The notes beneath the pieces are model-generated. The model was not told the DNA's origin. It saw nothing but the letters and a program-made list of their open reading frames with translations, and searched no databases. Positions 8,744-15,787 of a stretch of DNA of 23,337 nucleotides are shown here, one piece after another. Source of the stretch: JBILVQ01 sp044370375 (GTDB lineage: Bacteria > Bacteroidota > Bacteroidia > UBA4408); assembly GCA_044370375.1 (NCBI GenBank), contig JBILVQ010000019.1, forward strand, positions 1 to 23,337, read 5' to 3'. The number at the start of each line of letters is the position of its first letter. Position 1 is the first letter of the stretch. The translations under genes and the position numbers were made by a program.

Positions 8744-9283
8744 TTATGGGGTTGAAAGTTTGTAAATGCTTTTTAAATTTCTTCCCAATCCGTTATAGTC
8801 TAATCCAAAACCAACCAAAAAGTCGTTGGCAACTTCAAAGCCTATATAATCGGGTTTTACCGGCTTGATACAAGCCATGGGTTTAAAGAGGAGGGAGGCT
8901 GTTTTTAAAGAGGCAGGTTGCAATTCCTTTGCTTTTTCCAGCAGCTTTTCAAGGGTAATGCCGGTGTCAACGATGTCTTCTACCAGCAATAAATCTTTTC
9001 CCTTTAACGATTCATCAAATCCAAGAATTTCTTTTACAGTACCTGTAGTACCTGTTCCTTCATAGGATGAAACTTTGATAAAGGAAATCTCTGCCTCACC
9101 ACCATAATTTTTAAATAACTCAGAGGCGAAAATAAAAGCTCCGTTCAGCACAACTACAAAAACAGGTCGCTTTCCTTCGTAATCTTTTTTTATTCTTTCG
9201 GCTAATAACAGGATGCTCTGTTGTATTTTTTCCTCGCTTAAAAAAGGCCCGAATTTTTTATCGTGAATGCTAATCTCCTGCAT
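8744..9283 (-). CDS. hpt: Hypoxanthine phosphoribosyltransferase
   Basis: A 179-residue purine salvage enzyme that joins hypoxanthine (and usually guanine) to PRPP. The PRPP-binding loop is VEDIVDTG at 101-108. LNGAF at 46-50 provides the cis-peptide loop that binds pyrophosphate. SSYEGT near 72-77 is the flexible catalytic loop, and KPDYIGFEV (143-151) forms the purine pocket, with FLVGFGLDYNG after it. It is the first gene of the hpt-adk-obg-PAP2-crcB-pafA operon. A perfect TAGGTTTG element 17 bp upstream of the ATG gives this operon its own promoter, separate from the lipoprotein gene before it. Confidence 0.96.
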   Translation of the reverse strand: MQEISIHDKKFGPFLSEEKIQQSILLLAERIKKDYEGKRPVFVVVLNGAFIFASELFKNYGGEAEISFIKVSSYEGTGTTGTVKEILGFDESLKGKDLLLVEDIVDTGITLEKLLEKAKELQPASLKTASLLFKPMACIKPVKPDYIGFEVANDFLVGFGLDYNGLGRNLKSIYKLSTP

Positions 9284-9300
9284 GCTTGTTGGTCAAAGTA

Positions 9301-9308
9301 CAAACCTA
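9301..9308 (-). promoter_or_regulatory. Putative -7 element driving the hpt operon
   Basis: Read on the minus strand this is TAGGTTTG, a perfect match to the Bacteroidota -7 consensus TAnnTTTG, ending 17 bp before the hpt ATG. That predicts a leader of roughly 10 nt. No clear -33 TTTG is seen about 20 bp upstream, so the promoter may be moderate. The same octamer precedes the block 4 permease and the mannosyltransferase. Confidence 0.5.
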
Positions 9309-9357
9309 AGGATTTTAGCCGGATTTCTAATGTTTTATGCAATTATAAGGGCCAAAA

Positions 9358-10221
9358 CTACCATTTGGTAGCATCTTCGCGCAATTTTATCATTTTGAGT
9401 TGCAGGTTTTCAAAAATCAGGTCATCCAGTTCTTTGGCCGATTTTACCTGTAGCAAATGTTGGTGCAAATCAGAAAACCCTGCATTTAATTCAACCATAA
9501 TCGGGTCTTTTTTGAATTCACTAATGAGTTTGAGCAAATTCCCCAGGTGCACCTTTTGATCGAACAAGTATCCGCGGATTTTTTGTGCCTGCTTTTCGTC
9601 CGATGATTCGTGCAACTTAACCATCAAGTAAATTGATTCAAGCCAGGCTCCTGAAAAACTCAAGGCTGCAATTTTTACTCGTTCATTGTTACGCAAATAG
9701 GTATCTACCCGAATACTAACCTGGTCAATCAGTTGGGCCAGCGAATCCTTGGTCATGGCTTGGTTTTGAGCCCGATCCAAAGTGCTTTTTTCTACCAAAG
9801 TAGATAACCCAAGCTTTTCAATTTGTTTCAGCGAAAAGGACATCCTCCGCAAAAAATCACCGGTTTGGTCATTTACCAAAGCATAAATGGCATCTGCATT
9901 GTTCATTCCCAACAACAAAGCAATGCGCTGCTCATTGGTGTTTTCAACCGCATTGATTTCTTCCAGATTGATCATGTATGCCGACTTGTATGGAAGATTC
10001 AAAGATGAAATATCCTTTACCAGGGTGGCCGGTGAAGGAATATTGGCAACGGCATAGTCAAAGTGAAAAAGCAACTGCTCATCGGCCGTGTTGGCAAGCG
10101 TATCAACAGACACACCAACATTGTCTAATTCATCCTTTTGTGCGTTTTCAGGCTTTTGCCGACAGCCATTTAGGCCAATTCCCAACAAACATATTCCAAA
10201 AAACAACTTTCTCCTATTCAT
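9358..10221 (-). CDS. Putative lipoprotein of unknown family
   Basis: A 287-residue protein I do not recognise. It has a clear lipoprotein signal, MNRRKLFFGICLLGIGLNGC, with lipobox LNGC and the modified Cys at 20. The rest is mostly helical and charged with no cysteines. It contains a stretch of short polar and hydrophobic heptads (about 120-185 and 205-280) that could form helical bundles. No catalytic motif is visible. The residues after Cys20 (RQKPEN) hold no clear surface-export signal, and sorting cannot be called. It follows the 79-residue exported protein by 61 bp and ends 74 bp before hpt. It could be cotranscribed with the adaptor-permease pair, which would place it in the same envelope process, but that is inference. 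Confidence 0.75.
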   Translation of the reverse strand: MNRRKLFFGICLLGIGLNGCRQKPENAQKDELDNVGVSVDTLANTADEQLLFHFDYAVANIPSPATLVKDISSLNLPYKSAYMINLEEINAVENTNEQRIALLLGMNNADAIYALVNDQTGDFLRRMSFSLKQIEKLGLSTLVEKSTLDRAQNQAMTKDSLAQLIDQVSIRVDTYLRNNERVKIAALSFSGAWLESIYLMVKLHESSDEKQAQKIRGYLFDQKVHLGNLLKLISEFKKDPIMVELNAGFSDLHQHLLQVKSAKELDDLIFENLQLKMIKLREDATKW

Positions 10222-10282
10222 GGTTGCTTATTTTGTTGGCGAATTTAATTTTTTTAATGATGCAGAAATGAAAATGGGCCTT

Positions 10283-10522
10283 TCAGGCATTTTGTGCCCG
10301 GGGCTTTTCTTTGGCGGGATGCACGGTTTTAATGGTCAGATTTTCTGCGTTCAGCTTTAATTCGAAATGAAAGCTACCGGTGTCGCCAATCAATTGTACC
10401 CATTCTATGGGTTCAAAATGACGCCCTGTTTCATCATTTGTTTGTTCAATTTCCGGTTGTTCCATCCAAACTTTCAGGCCGAATAAGGCGCACAAAAGCA
10501 ATATTTTGCTTAATCTTTTCAT
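10283..10522 (-). CDS. Small exported or membrane-anchored protein, unknown function
   Basis: This is a 79-residue product when read from the ATG at 10522. An upstream in-frame ATG at 10555 would add 11 polar residues ahead of the hydrophobic leader and spoil it, so the internal start is preferred. MKRLSKILLLCALFGLKVW is a signal peptide or anchor. The remainder (EPIEWVQLIGDTGSFHFELKL) looks like a few beta strands and ends with a charged tail, KEKPRAQNA. No family is recognised. It sits 50 bp after the adaptor gene and 61 bp before the lipoprotein gene. The gene is small and could be spurious, but its leader peptide, its strand and the lack of a competing frame support it. Confidence 0.6.
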   Translation of the reverse strand: MKRLSKILLLCALFGLKVWMEQPEIEQTNDETGRHFEPIEWVQLIGDTGSFHFELKLNAENLTIKTVHPAKEKPRAQNA

Positions 10523-10572
10523 GTTATGCTTTTTATGAATGACGGTGCAAAGCAAAAAAAGTTACAATTTTT

Positions 10573-11685
10573 TTAACCCTCCGTATTTTCACCGCCATTG
10601 CCCGAACTTGGAATTTTAATTTCTGATTCAGGATCAAGACCTTCTTTTATTTCAATATGGATACCATCACTTAAACCTGTTTTGATTTTTTTTCTGTCGA
10701 ATCCTCCCTTTTTGTTTTTTACTTCTACAAAAACTTCTTCTTTTTCAAATTGCAATACGCTTTCCGGAATGCTCCATACACTGTCTCTGTGGTCTAAAAT
10801 AATATCCGCATTGGCACTGTATCCTGCCCTTAAGAAGGATTTTCGCATGGCATCTAACGATGCTTTGATAACAAATTGTATGGCTCCGTTTTCACTTTGC
10901 CCTTTGGGAGAAATATACTCAAGTTTCGCTTTGAATTGCTCCGATTCAATGGCGCCAACCGTAATCATTAAATCCATTCCGGTATGTATTTTCCCAACCT
11001 CCGATTCATCAACTTTTCCTTCAAAAATCATAGAACTCATGTCTGCAACTGTAGCAATGGTGCTGCCTTCATTAAAGGTGTTGCTTTCTATCACAGAGTT
11101 TCCTTCTTTCAACGGTACATCCAAAACCATCCCACTGATGGTGGAACGGATAATGGTGTTGCCCGCTCCTCCTGAGTTTTTGATGACTCCTTCCTTTACA
11201 ATTTGTAAATTGTTTTCTGCAGCAATTAATTCTTGTTTATTCATTTTAAACCTTGCCTCTAGCGGCTGAAAATCTGCGGTCGAAATAACTTCTTTGTCTA
11301 ACAACTTTTTATTTCTTTCGTACTCCAAAGTACTTTGTTCTAAGTTCAGTTTGGCCTGGGTTACCCTGTTTTCTGCTTCGTTCAAAGCAGCCATGTTGGG
11401 AATGATTTTTATCCTTGCAATCATTTGCCCTTGCTGCACCGGCTTGCCTGCTTCAATAAACAAGGCCTCCAAAATTCCCGAAACCTGCGATTTTATGGCC
11501 ACCTCCTTTCTTGGTGTAATGGATCCGGTAGCTACGGTTTTTTTGATGATGTTGCTTTTTCCGGGCTTCACCGTTTCATAAACAACCGGACTCTTTTGTG
11601 AGCCATCGTAGAGGTAAAAGAAGGTCCAGCCGAAAAAAACCAACAGACCAAGTCCTAAAACGTATTTGATTATTTTTTTTATCAT
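10573..11685 (-). CDS. Efflux periplasmic adaptor (HlyD/MacA type)
   Basis: A 370-residue membrane fusion protein. Residues 7-26 form an N-terminal anchor. The first lipoyl half (VAIKSQVSGILEALFIEAG, 62-80) and the second half (TIIRSTISGMVLDVPLKEG, 177-195) flank a coiled-coil hairpin at about 95-170. The beta-barrel and membrane-proximal parts follow to the end. Such adaptors bridge an inner-membrane transporter and an outer-membrane TolC channel. The MacB-like permease gene lies 1 bp upstream, so the two are translated together. No TolC homologue lies in the window. The substrate is unknown; MacAB relatives move macrolides, siderophores, peptides or lipoproteins. Confidence 0.92.
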   Translation of the reverse strand: MIKKIIKYVLGLGLLVFFGWTFFYLYDGSQKSPVVYETVKPGKSNIIKKTVATGSITPRKEVAIKSQVSGILEALFIEAGKPVQQGQMIARIKIIPNMAALNEAENRVTQAKLNLEQSTLEYERNKKLLDKEVISTADFQPLEARFKMNKQELIAAENNLQIVKEGVIKNSGGAGNTIIRSTISGMVLDVPLKEGNSVIESNTFNEGSTIATVADMSSMIFEGKVDESEVGKIHTGMDLMITVGAIESEQFKAKLEYISPKGQSENGAIQFVIKASLDAMRKSFLRAGYSANADIILDHRDSVWSIPESVLQFEKEEVFVEVKNKKGGFDRKKIKTGLSDGIHIEIKEGLDPESEIKIPSSGNGGENTEG

Positions 11686-11686
11686 T

Positions 11687-12946
11687 TTATTCTGCTCTTA
11701 AGGCTTCAACCGGTTCAATTTGCAATGCTTTCCTGGCAGGTATAAATCCTGCCAATAATCCTGATAGGATTAGAATTCCCAAGGCGGTAAGTGCCACTTG
11801 TAAATCAACCGAAGGGTTTGTAAACATACTGTTTTCATCCGATGGCAGCGATTCTGAAACTATTTTCAAAATCCCAACACCGGCTATTAAACCGGTATAA
11901 CCGGCTACAAAGGTAAGCACCAAACTTTCAAGAATTATTTGAAACATAATTTCAAATGGACTAGCCCCAAGGGCCCTTTTAACACCTATTTCACGGGTTC
12001 TTTCTTTTACTACAATCAACATAATATTGCTTACCCCAATAACTCCGGCAATAAGGGTCCCTGTTCCTACAAACCAAACCAACACCGATATGCCCATAAA
12101 CAAACCCTTTATTTTCGAAAACTCTTTTCCCATGTTCCAATGCCCAACCGCCATTGGGTCTTCAGGCGAAATTTGATGATTTCTTTTCAGCAGCGCTATC
12201 GTTGCCTCTTCGGCCTGATCAACCGAAACATTTTTTTTTGCTGTTACAGAAAACCAGCCAACAATATCTCCAAAGTTAAAGGCTTTTTGAAAAGTGGTAA
12301 AGGGAAGATAAAGGGTTGAAATCTCTTCCTCCGGATTTTGACCTGAACTTCCCGGCTGCGTAATGCCTATTACTTGAAAGTAAACCCCGTTAATCCGGAT
12401 ATACTGCCCAAGAGGATTTTCAGTTTTTCCAAAAAGTGTTTCCTCGGCCTTTTTTCCAATGACCACCACTTTTCTGTTTTCCTGAATATCGTTTAAATTG
12501 ATGAATCTTCCTTTCTTAACCTGAATGGCCTGAATTTTTGCCAAGGCAGGGTAGGTTCCCATTACGGGCAAGGTATTGGTTTTAATACCTCTAACAATTT
12601 GATTTTCTCCGCCATAACCACCCAATTGATTCATCGGTACAACCGTTTCTAAATCGGGAAGCGTTTGCAGTAATTTGAAATCATTGTTATTAAATTCATA
12701 ATTTCTGCCGGCCTTCATTCCTTTATAGGGTTTGGAGGTTTTTTGTGCCCAGCAGAAAAAACTATTGGTGGCCGATCCGCCAAAATCTTTCATGATTCCA
12801 TTCTCCAAACCCTTGCCCGAACCGAGCATAATCACTAACATAAAAATACCCCAGAATACACCAAATACTGTCAGGAGGGTCCTGATTTTATTGGCTTTTA
12901 ATGTGGCATAAATTTCTGCCCAATTGTCGCGGTCGAAAATGAACAT
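11687..12946 (-). CDS. MacB/FtsX-type ABC permease without ATPase domain
   Basis: From the ATG at 12946 this is a 419-residue permease. It has a first membrane helix near the N-terminus (LLTVFGVFWGIFMLVIML), a large periplasmic MacB core domain, and three C-terminal helices of the FtsX family. The conserved VVKERTREIGVKRALGAS coupling segment lies between the helices. A further ATG at 12997 would add 17 polar residues, but it lies upstream of the predicted promoter element at 12973-12980 and leaves no room for the divergent gene. The protein needs a separate ATPase, and none is encoded next to it. It pairs with the MacA-type adaptor 1 bp downstream. Confidence 0.9.
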   Translation of the reverse strand: MFIFDRDNWAEIYATLKANKIRTLLTVFGVFWGIFMLVIMLGSGKGLENGIMKDFGGSATNSFFCWAQKTSKPYKGMKAGRNYEFNNNDFKLLQTLPDLETVVPMNQLGGYGGENQIVRGIKTNTLPVMGTYPALAKIQAIQVKKGRFINLNDIQENRKVVVIGKKAEETLFGKTENPLGQYIRINGVYFQVIGITQPGSSGQNPEEEISTLYLPFTTFQKAFNFGDIVGWFSVTAKKNVSVDQAEEATIALLKRNHQISPEDPMAVGHWNMGKEFSKIKGLFMGISVLVWFVGTGTLIAGVIGVSNIMLIVVKERTREIGVKRALGASPFEIMFQIILESLVLTFVAGYTGLIAGVGILKIVSESLPSDENSMFTNPSVDLQVALTALGILILSGLLAGFIPARKALQIEPVEALRAE

Positions 12947-12972
12947 GCTTCCGTTCTGGCTTTTATTCTCTA

Positions 12973-12980
12973 CAAACCTA
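12973..12980 (-). promoter_or_regulatory. Putative -7 element for the MacB-like permease operon
   Basis: On the minus strand this reads TAGGTTTG, a perfect TAnnTTTG match. Transcription would begin near 12966, about 20 nt before the ATG at 12946 and inside any protein started at 12997. This supports the shorter protein. No convincing -33 TTTG is visible upstream. Confidence 0.5.
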
Positions 12981-12999
12981 TTAAATCCCAGCGTCATGG

Positions 13000-13031
13000 T
13001 TTGTTAAATTCTATTAATTCTGTTAGGTTTG
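13000..13031 (+). promoter_or_regulatory. Promoter for the mannosyltransferase-dihydroorotase operon
   Basis: TTTG at 13000-13003 and TAGGTTTG at 13024-13031 are separated by 20 bp, matching the Bacteroidota -33/-7 arrangement (TTTG, 19-21 bp, TAnnTTTG). Transcription is expected near 13038. The TTG at 13001 that would open the longest reading frame is part of the -33 element, so it cannot be the start codon if this promoter is used. Confidence 0.6.
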
Positions 13032-13066
13032 CCATTCGTTTTTGCTATTCTTGTGAATCTTTGCCC

Positions 13067-13783
13067 GTGCCTCAATCCTTAGTCATTATACCTACTTTCA
13101 ATGAATTGGAAAACATCGAAAAGATGATCCGAAAGGTTTTTTCTTTGTCGGTTCCCTTTCATTTGTTAATAGTGGACGATGGTTCTCCGGATGGCACCGC
13201 ACACACAGTGAAAAATTTACAAGCGGAATTTCCCAACCAATTATTTCTGCTCGAAAGAAAAGGCAAATTAGGTTTGGGAACCGCCTATATTGCCGGATTT
13301 AAATGGGCCATCGATCATCACTATGATTTTGTTTTCGAAATGGATTGCGATTTTTCTCATAATCCGGATGATTTGCTTCGCTTGCTTCATGCCTGCAATA
13401 TCGAGGGCGCTGACCTGGCCATCGGTTCAAGATACGTGAAAGGTGGAAAAATTATTAATTGGCCTGTTGACCGTGTTTTGATGTCTTATTTCGCCTCGAT
13501 TTATGTTAGATTGATATTATGGATCGGCATCCACGATACCACAGCTGGATTCAAATGCTACCGCAAAAAGGTACTTCAGGCAATTCCACTCGACCAAATT
13601 AAATTCGTTGGCTACGCTTTTCAGATTGAGATGAAATACCGTGTCAAAAAGAAAGGCTTTAAAGTAGTTGAAGTTCCCATTACTTTCACCGATAGGAAAG
13701 AGGGTCAGTCCAAAATGAGCAAAGGGATTTTTAAAGAAGCTATTTTGGGCGTTTTAAAAATGCGTTTTCAATCAATGGAATGA
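13067..13783 (+). CDS. Polyprenol-phosphate mannosyltransferase, DPM1-like GT2 family
   Basis: This is a 238-residue glycosyltransferase when read from GTG at 13067. The frame is open back to 13001, but the predicted transcription start lies near 13038, and GTG gives the usual short N-terminus (PQSLVIIPTFNELENIEKMI). GT-A features are LLIVDDGSPDGTA and the metal-binding EMDCDFSHNP (DxD as DCD). The family-typical AIGSRYVKGG and DTTAGFKCYRKK follow. It transfers a sugar, usually mannose from GDP-mannose, to a polyprenyl phosphate on the cytoplasmic face. No C-terminal membrane helices are present, as in soluble DPM1 forms. Its stop overlaps the dihydroorotase start (ATGA). Confidence 0.9.
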   Translation: MPQSLVIIPTFNELENIEKMIRKVFSLSVPFHLLIVDDGSPDGTAHTVKNLQAEFPNQLFLLERKGKLGLGTAYIAGFKWAIDHHYDFVFEMDCDFSHNPDDLLRLLHACNIEGADLAIGSRYVKGGKIINWPVDRVLMSYFASIYVRLILWIGIHDTTAGFKCYRKKVLQAIPLDQIKFVGYAFQIEMKYRVKKKGFKVVEVPITFTDRKEGQSKMSKGIFKEAILGVLKMRFQSME

Positions 13784-15117
13784 AAAAATATATAATTCAC
13801 AATGCCACCCTGGTGAATGAGGGTAAAACAAGACAAGGCTCGGTTTTGTTAAAAGATGGTTTTATTGAGCGAATAGAAGATAACTTCTTTGAAGCACCCG
13901 GAGCAATCGAAGTGAACGCAGAAGGTATGCTCCTCCTACCCGGTGCCATTGATGATCAGGTTCATTTCAGAGAACCCGGATTAACCCATAAAGGAAATAT
14001 TTTTTCAGAGTCGAGGGCTGCCGTGGCCGGTGGAATTACCAGTTTTATGGAAATGCCCAATACGCTGCCTCCCGCCCTTACCAACCGCTTGCTCGAAGAA
14101 AAATTTGATATCGCACAACGCAATTCCTTAGCTAACTTCTCATTTTATCTGGGTACAGGAAACAACAACCTGGATGAAATTAAACGAATTCCTGTCGACA
14201 GGGTTTGTGGACTGAAAATTTTTATGGGTTCATCTACGGGCGATTTAAAAGTGGATGACCCCGAAGTTTTACGCAATGTTTTTTTGAATGCTCCAACCAT
14301 CATTACCACCCATTGTGAAGTGGATGGTATTATTAAGGAGAACCAATTGGCCTATATCGAGAAATTCGGAAATCAGATTACAGCAGAGGCTCATCCCATC
14401 ATCAGGAGTGAAGAAGCTTGCTATGCATCTTCCTCATTTGCGGTAAATCTTGCCAAAGAAACAGGAGCCAGATTGCATGTTTTGCACATCAGTACCGCCA
14501 AAGAACTCGAACTTTTTAATAGTGATCTTCCCCTCAAGGATAAAAAGATTACCGCAGAGGCCTGTGTTCATCATTTGTGGTTTTGTGATGAGGATTACAA
14601 ACAACTGGGTAATTTTATTAAGTGGAATCCTGCCATTAAATCTGCTTACGACCGCGAAGAAATTCGCAAGGCCGTTATGGAAAATAAAATTGATGTCCTT
14701 GCCACCGACCATGCTCCGCATACATTGGCCGAAAAAAATCAGGCTTATTTGGAAGCACCTTCCGGCGGACCACTCGTGCAACATGCTATGCCTGCATTGC
14801 TGGAGCTGGCAAAGCAGGGTGTGTTTTCAATAGAGAAAGTGGTTGAAAAAATGTGTCATGCCCCGGCTATATTATTTCAGGTAGAAAAAAGGGGCTTTAT
14901 CCGTGAAGGTTATTTTGCTGATCTCGTGCTTATCAATCCTAATCAGCCTTACACCGTTTCGGCTCAAAATATTTTATCGAAATGTGCATGGAGTCCATTC
15001 TTGAATCATACATTTTCCCATACGGTCAGCAAAACTTTTGTTAACGGAAATCTAGCCTACAGTGACGGTCAAATTATTGAATATGGTACAGGAATGCGAT
15101 TAAAGTTTAATCGCTAA
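13780..15117 (+). CDS. pyrC: Dihydroorotase (pyrimidine synthesis)
   Basis: A 445-residue cyclic amidohydrolase. Dihydroorotase catalyses reversible ring closure of carbamoyl-aspartate to dihydroorotate. Family motifs are DDQVHFREPGLTHKG (58-72), EMPNT (91-95), GLKIFMGSSTG (144-154) with candidate carbamylated Lys146, His178 in THCE, His236 in HVLHIS, and the catalytic Asp310 in ATDHAPH. The first His of the HxH metal site is Gln60, leaving only His62. I recall the same DDQVH form in Bacteroidota proteins annotated as dihydroorotase, so it is probably a lineage trait and not decay. The start overlaps the mannosyltransferase stop by 4 bp. The stop is 1 bp from the convergent DUF4956 stop, with no terminator between them. 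Confidence 0.88.
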   Translation: MKKYIIHNATLVNEGKTRQGSVLLKDGFIERIEDNFFEAPGAIEVNAEGMLLLPGAIDDQVHFREPGLTHKGNIFSESRAAVAGGITSFMEMPNTLPPALTNRLLEEKFDIAQRNSLANFSFYLGTGNNNLDEIKRIPVDRVCGLKIFMGSSTGDLKVDDPEVLRNVFLNAPTIITTHCEVDGIIKENQLAYIEKFGNQITAEAHPIIRSEEACYASSSFAVNLAKETGARLHVLHISTAKELELFNSDLPLKDKKITAEACVHHLWFCDEDYKQLGNFIKWNPAIKSAYDREEIRKAVMENKIDVLATDHAPHTLAEKNQAYLEAPSGGPLVQHAMPALLELAKQGVFSIEKVVEKMCHAPAILFQVEKRGFIREGYFADLVLINPNQPYTVSAQNILSKCAWSPFLNHTFSHTVSKTFVNGNLAYSDGQIIEYGTGMRLKFNR

Positions 15118-15118
15118 A

Positions 15119-15778
15119 TCAATCATCATCTCCTTCACTCATTACCCCTTTGGATTCATTTTGATCTGCAAGATAAAAGGCATATATCCTTGCAATGTCT
15201 TTCAGGAAATCAATCTTAATAAACTCCACACGGTGAATGTTTAAACCGGTTCTTTTTCTTAAGTCCTCTAACATTTCTTCCCTTTTTTCAGGTTGAATGA
15301 GGTCGATTCTTTCATAAACAATTTCCTTAAAATTTTCATGCTTTAATGTAACCCGATAATCAAGAAAATAAGCAAAGGCAATAATGATGGTATTGGCAAT
15401 TATTAATTGAATAAAATAATTGTCGCCTAAGGCCAATGCGTTGATAATACCAATGGTTACACTAATGAAGAAATATCCCATTTCGCGCACCGGCACCGTA
15501 ACCGTTCGGTAACGAAGAATAGAAAAGATGGCAAATAATCCAAAAGCAAATCCCATTTTTAATTTCGCAGTGCTCAATAAAATGCATATCATGAAATTGA
15601 TAACATTGAACAGAAAAAATGTAAATAAGAAATCCTTGTTCTTGTGAGCAGGATAATAGATGAGTCGGACAATGATAAAAATGGCTACAAAATTGACCAA
15701 AAATCTGATGCCAAAATCAAGTAGGGAAGTGGAGGCTAAAAAATTTGCAGCATCCAAAGATTCATTAACAGGTTCCAT
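15119..15778 (-). CDS. DUF4956 family membrane protein
   Basis: A 219-residue protein with four to five membrane segments (about 24-42, 50-70, 76-88, 102-118, 122-140) and a charged cytoplasmic tail from 142 onward. The stretch FGLFAIFSILRYRTVTVPVREMG at 79-101 is the conserved core of the DUF4956 family. The biochemical role is unknown. In many bacteria DUF4956 genes cluster with CotH-type and VTC-type (polyphosphate polymerase) genes. Here it follows the CotH gene by 9 bp and closes the operon, and no VTC gene is in the window. Confidence 0.88.
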   Translation of the reverse strand: MEPVNESLDAANFLASTSLLDFGIRFLVNFVAIFIIVRLIYYPAHKNKDFLFTFFLFNVINFMICILLSTAKLKMGFAFGLFAIFSILRYRTVTVPVREMGYFFISVTIGIINALALGDNYFIQLIIANTIIIAFAYFLDYRVTLKHENFKEIVYERIDLIQPEKREEMLEDLRKRTGLNIHRVEFIKIDFLKDIARIYAFYLADQNESKGVMSEGDDD

Positions 15779-15787
15779 GAAGGGGAT

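Noticed and set aside
10522..10560. Promoter (TTGCTTTG) for the 79-residue protein
   Set aside because: The octamer has one mismatch at the conserved A, and no -33 element sits at the right distance. The gene may simply be read from the adaptor promoter.
10598..11269. 223-codon open frame on the plus strand
   Set aside because: It lies fully inside the adaptor gene on the opposite strand. Its translation is low in charge and rich in Ser, Phe and Ile with no motif, as expected from antisense of a real gene.
11939..12319. 126-codon open frame on the plus strand
   Set aside because: It is antisense to the MacB-like permease and has no recognisable signal, motif or promoter.
13001..13066. TTG start at 13001 for the mannosyltransferase
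   Set aside because: The codon is part of the predicted -33 element, and the added 22 residues do not resemble the family's N-terminus.
14434..14833. Overlapping frames on both strands inside the dihydroorotase
   Set aside because: They are shadows of a well-supported enzyme gene. Their translations show no domain features.
15100..15135. Possible bidirectional terminator between the convergent dihydroorotase and DUF4956 genes
   Set aside because: The stops are 1 bp apart and no stem with flanking T-runs could be drawn.
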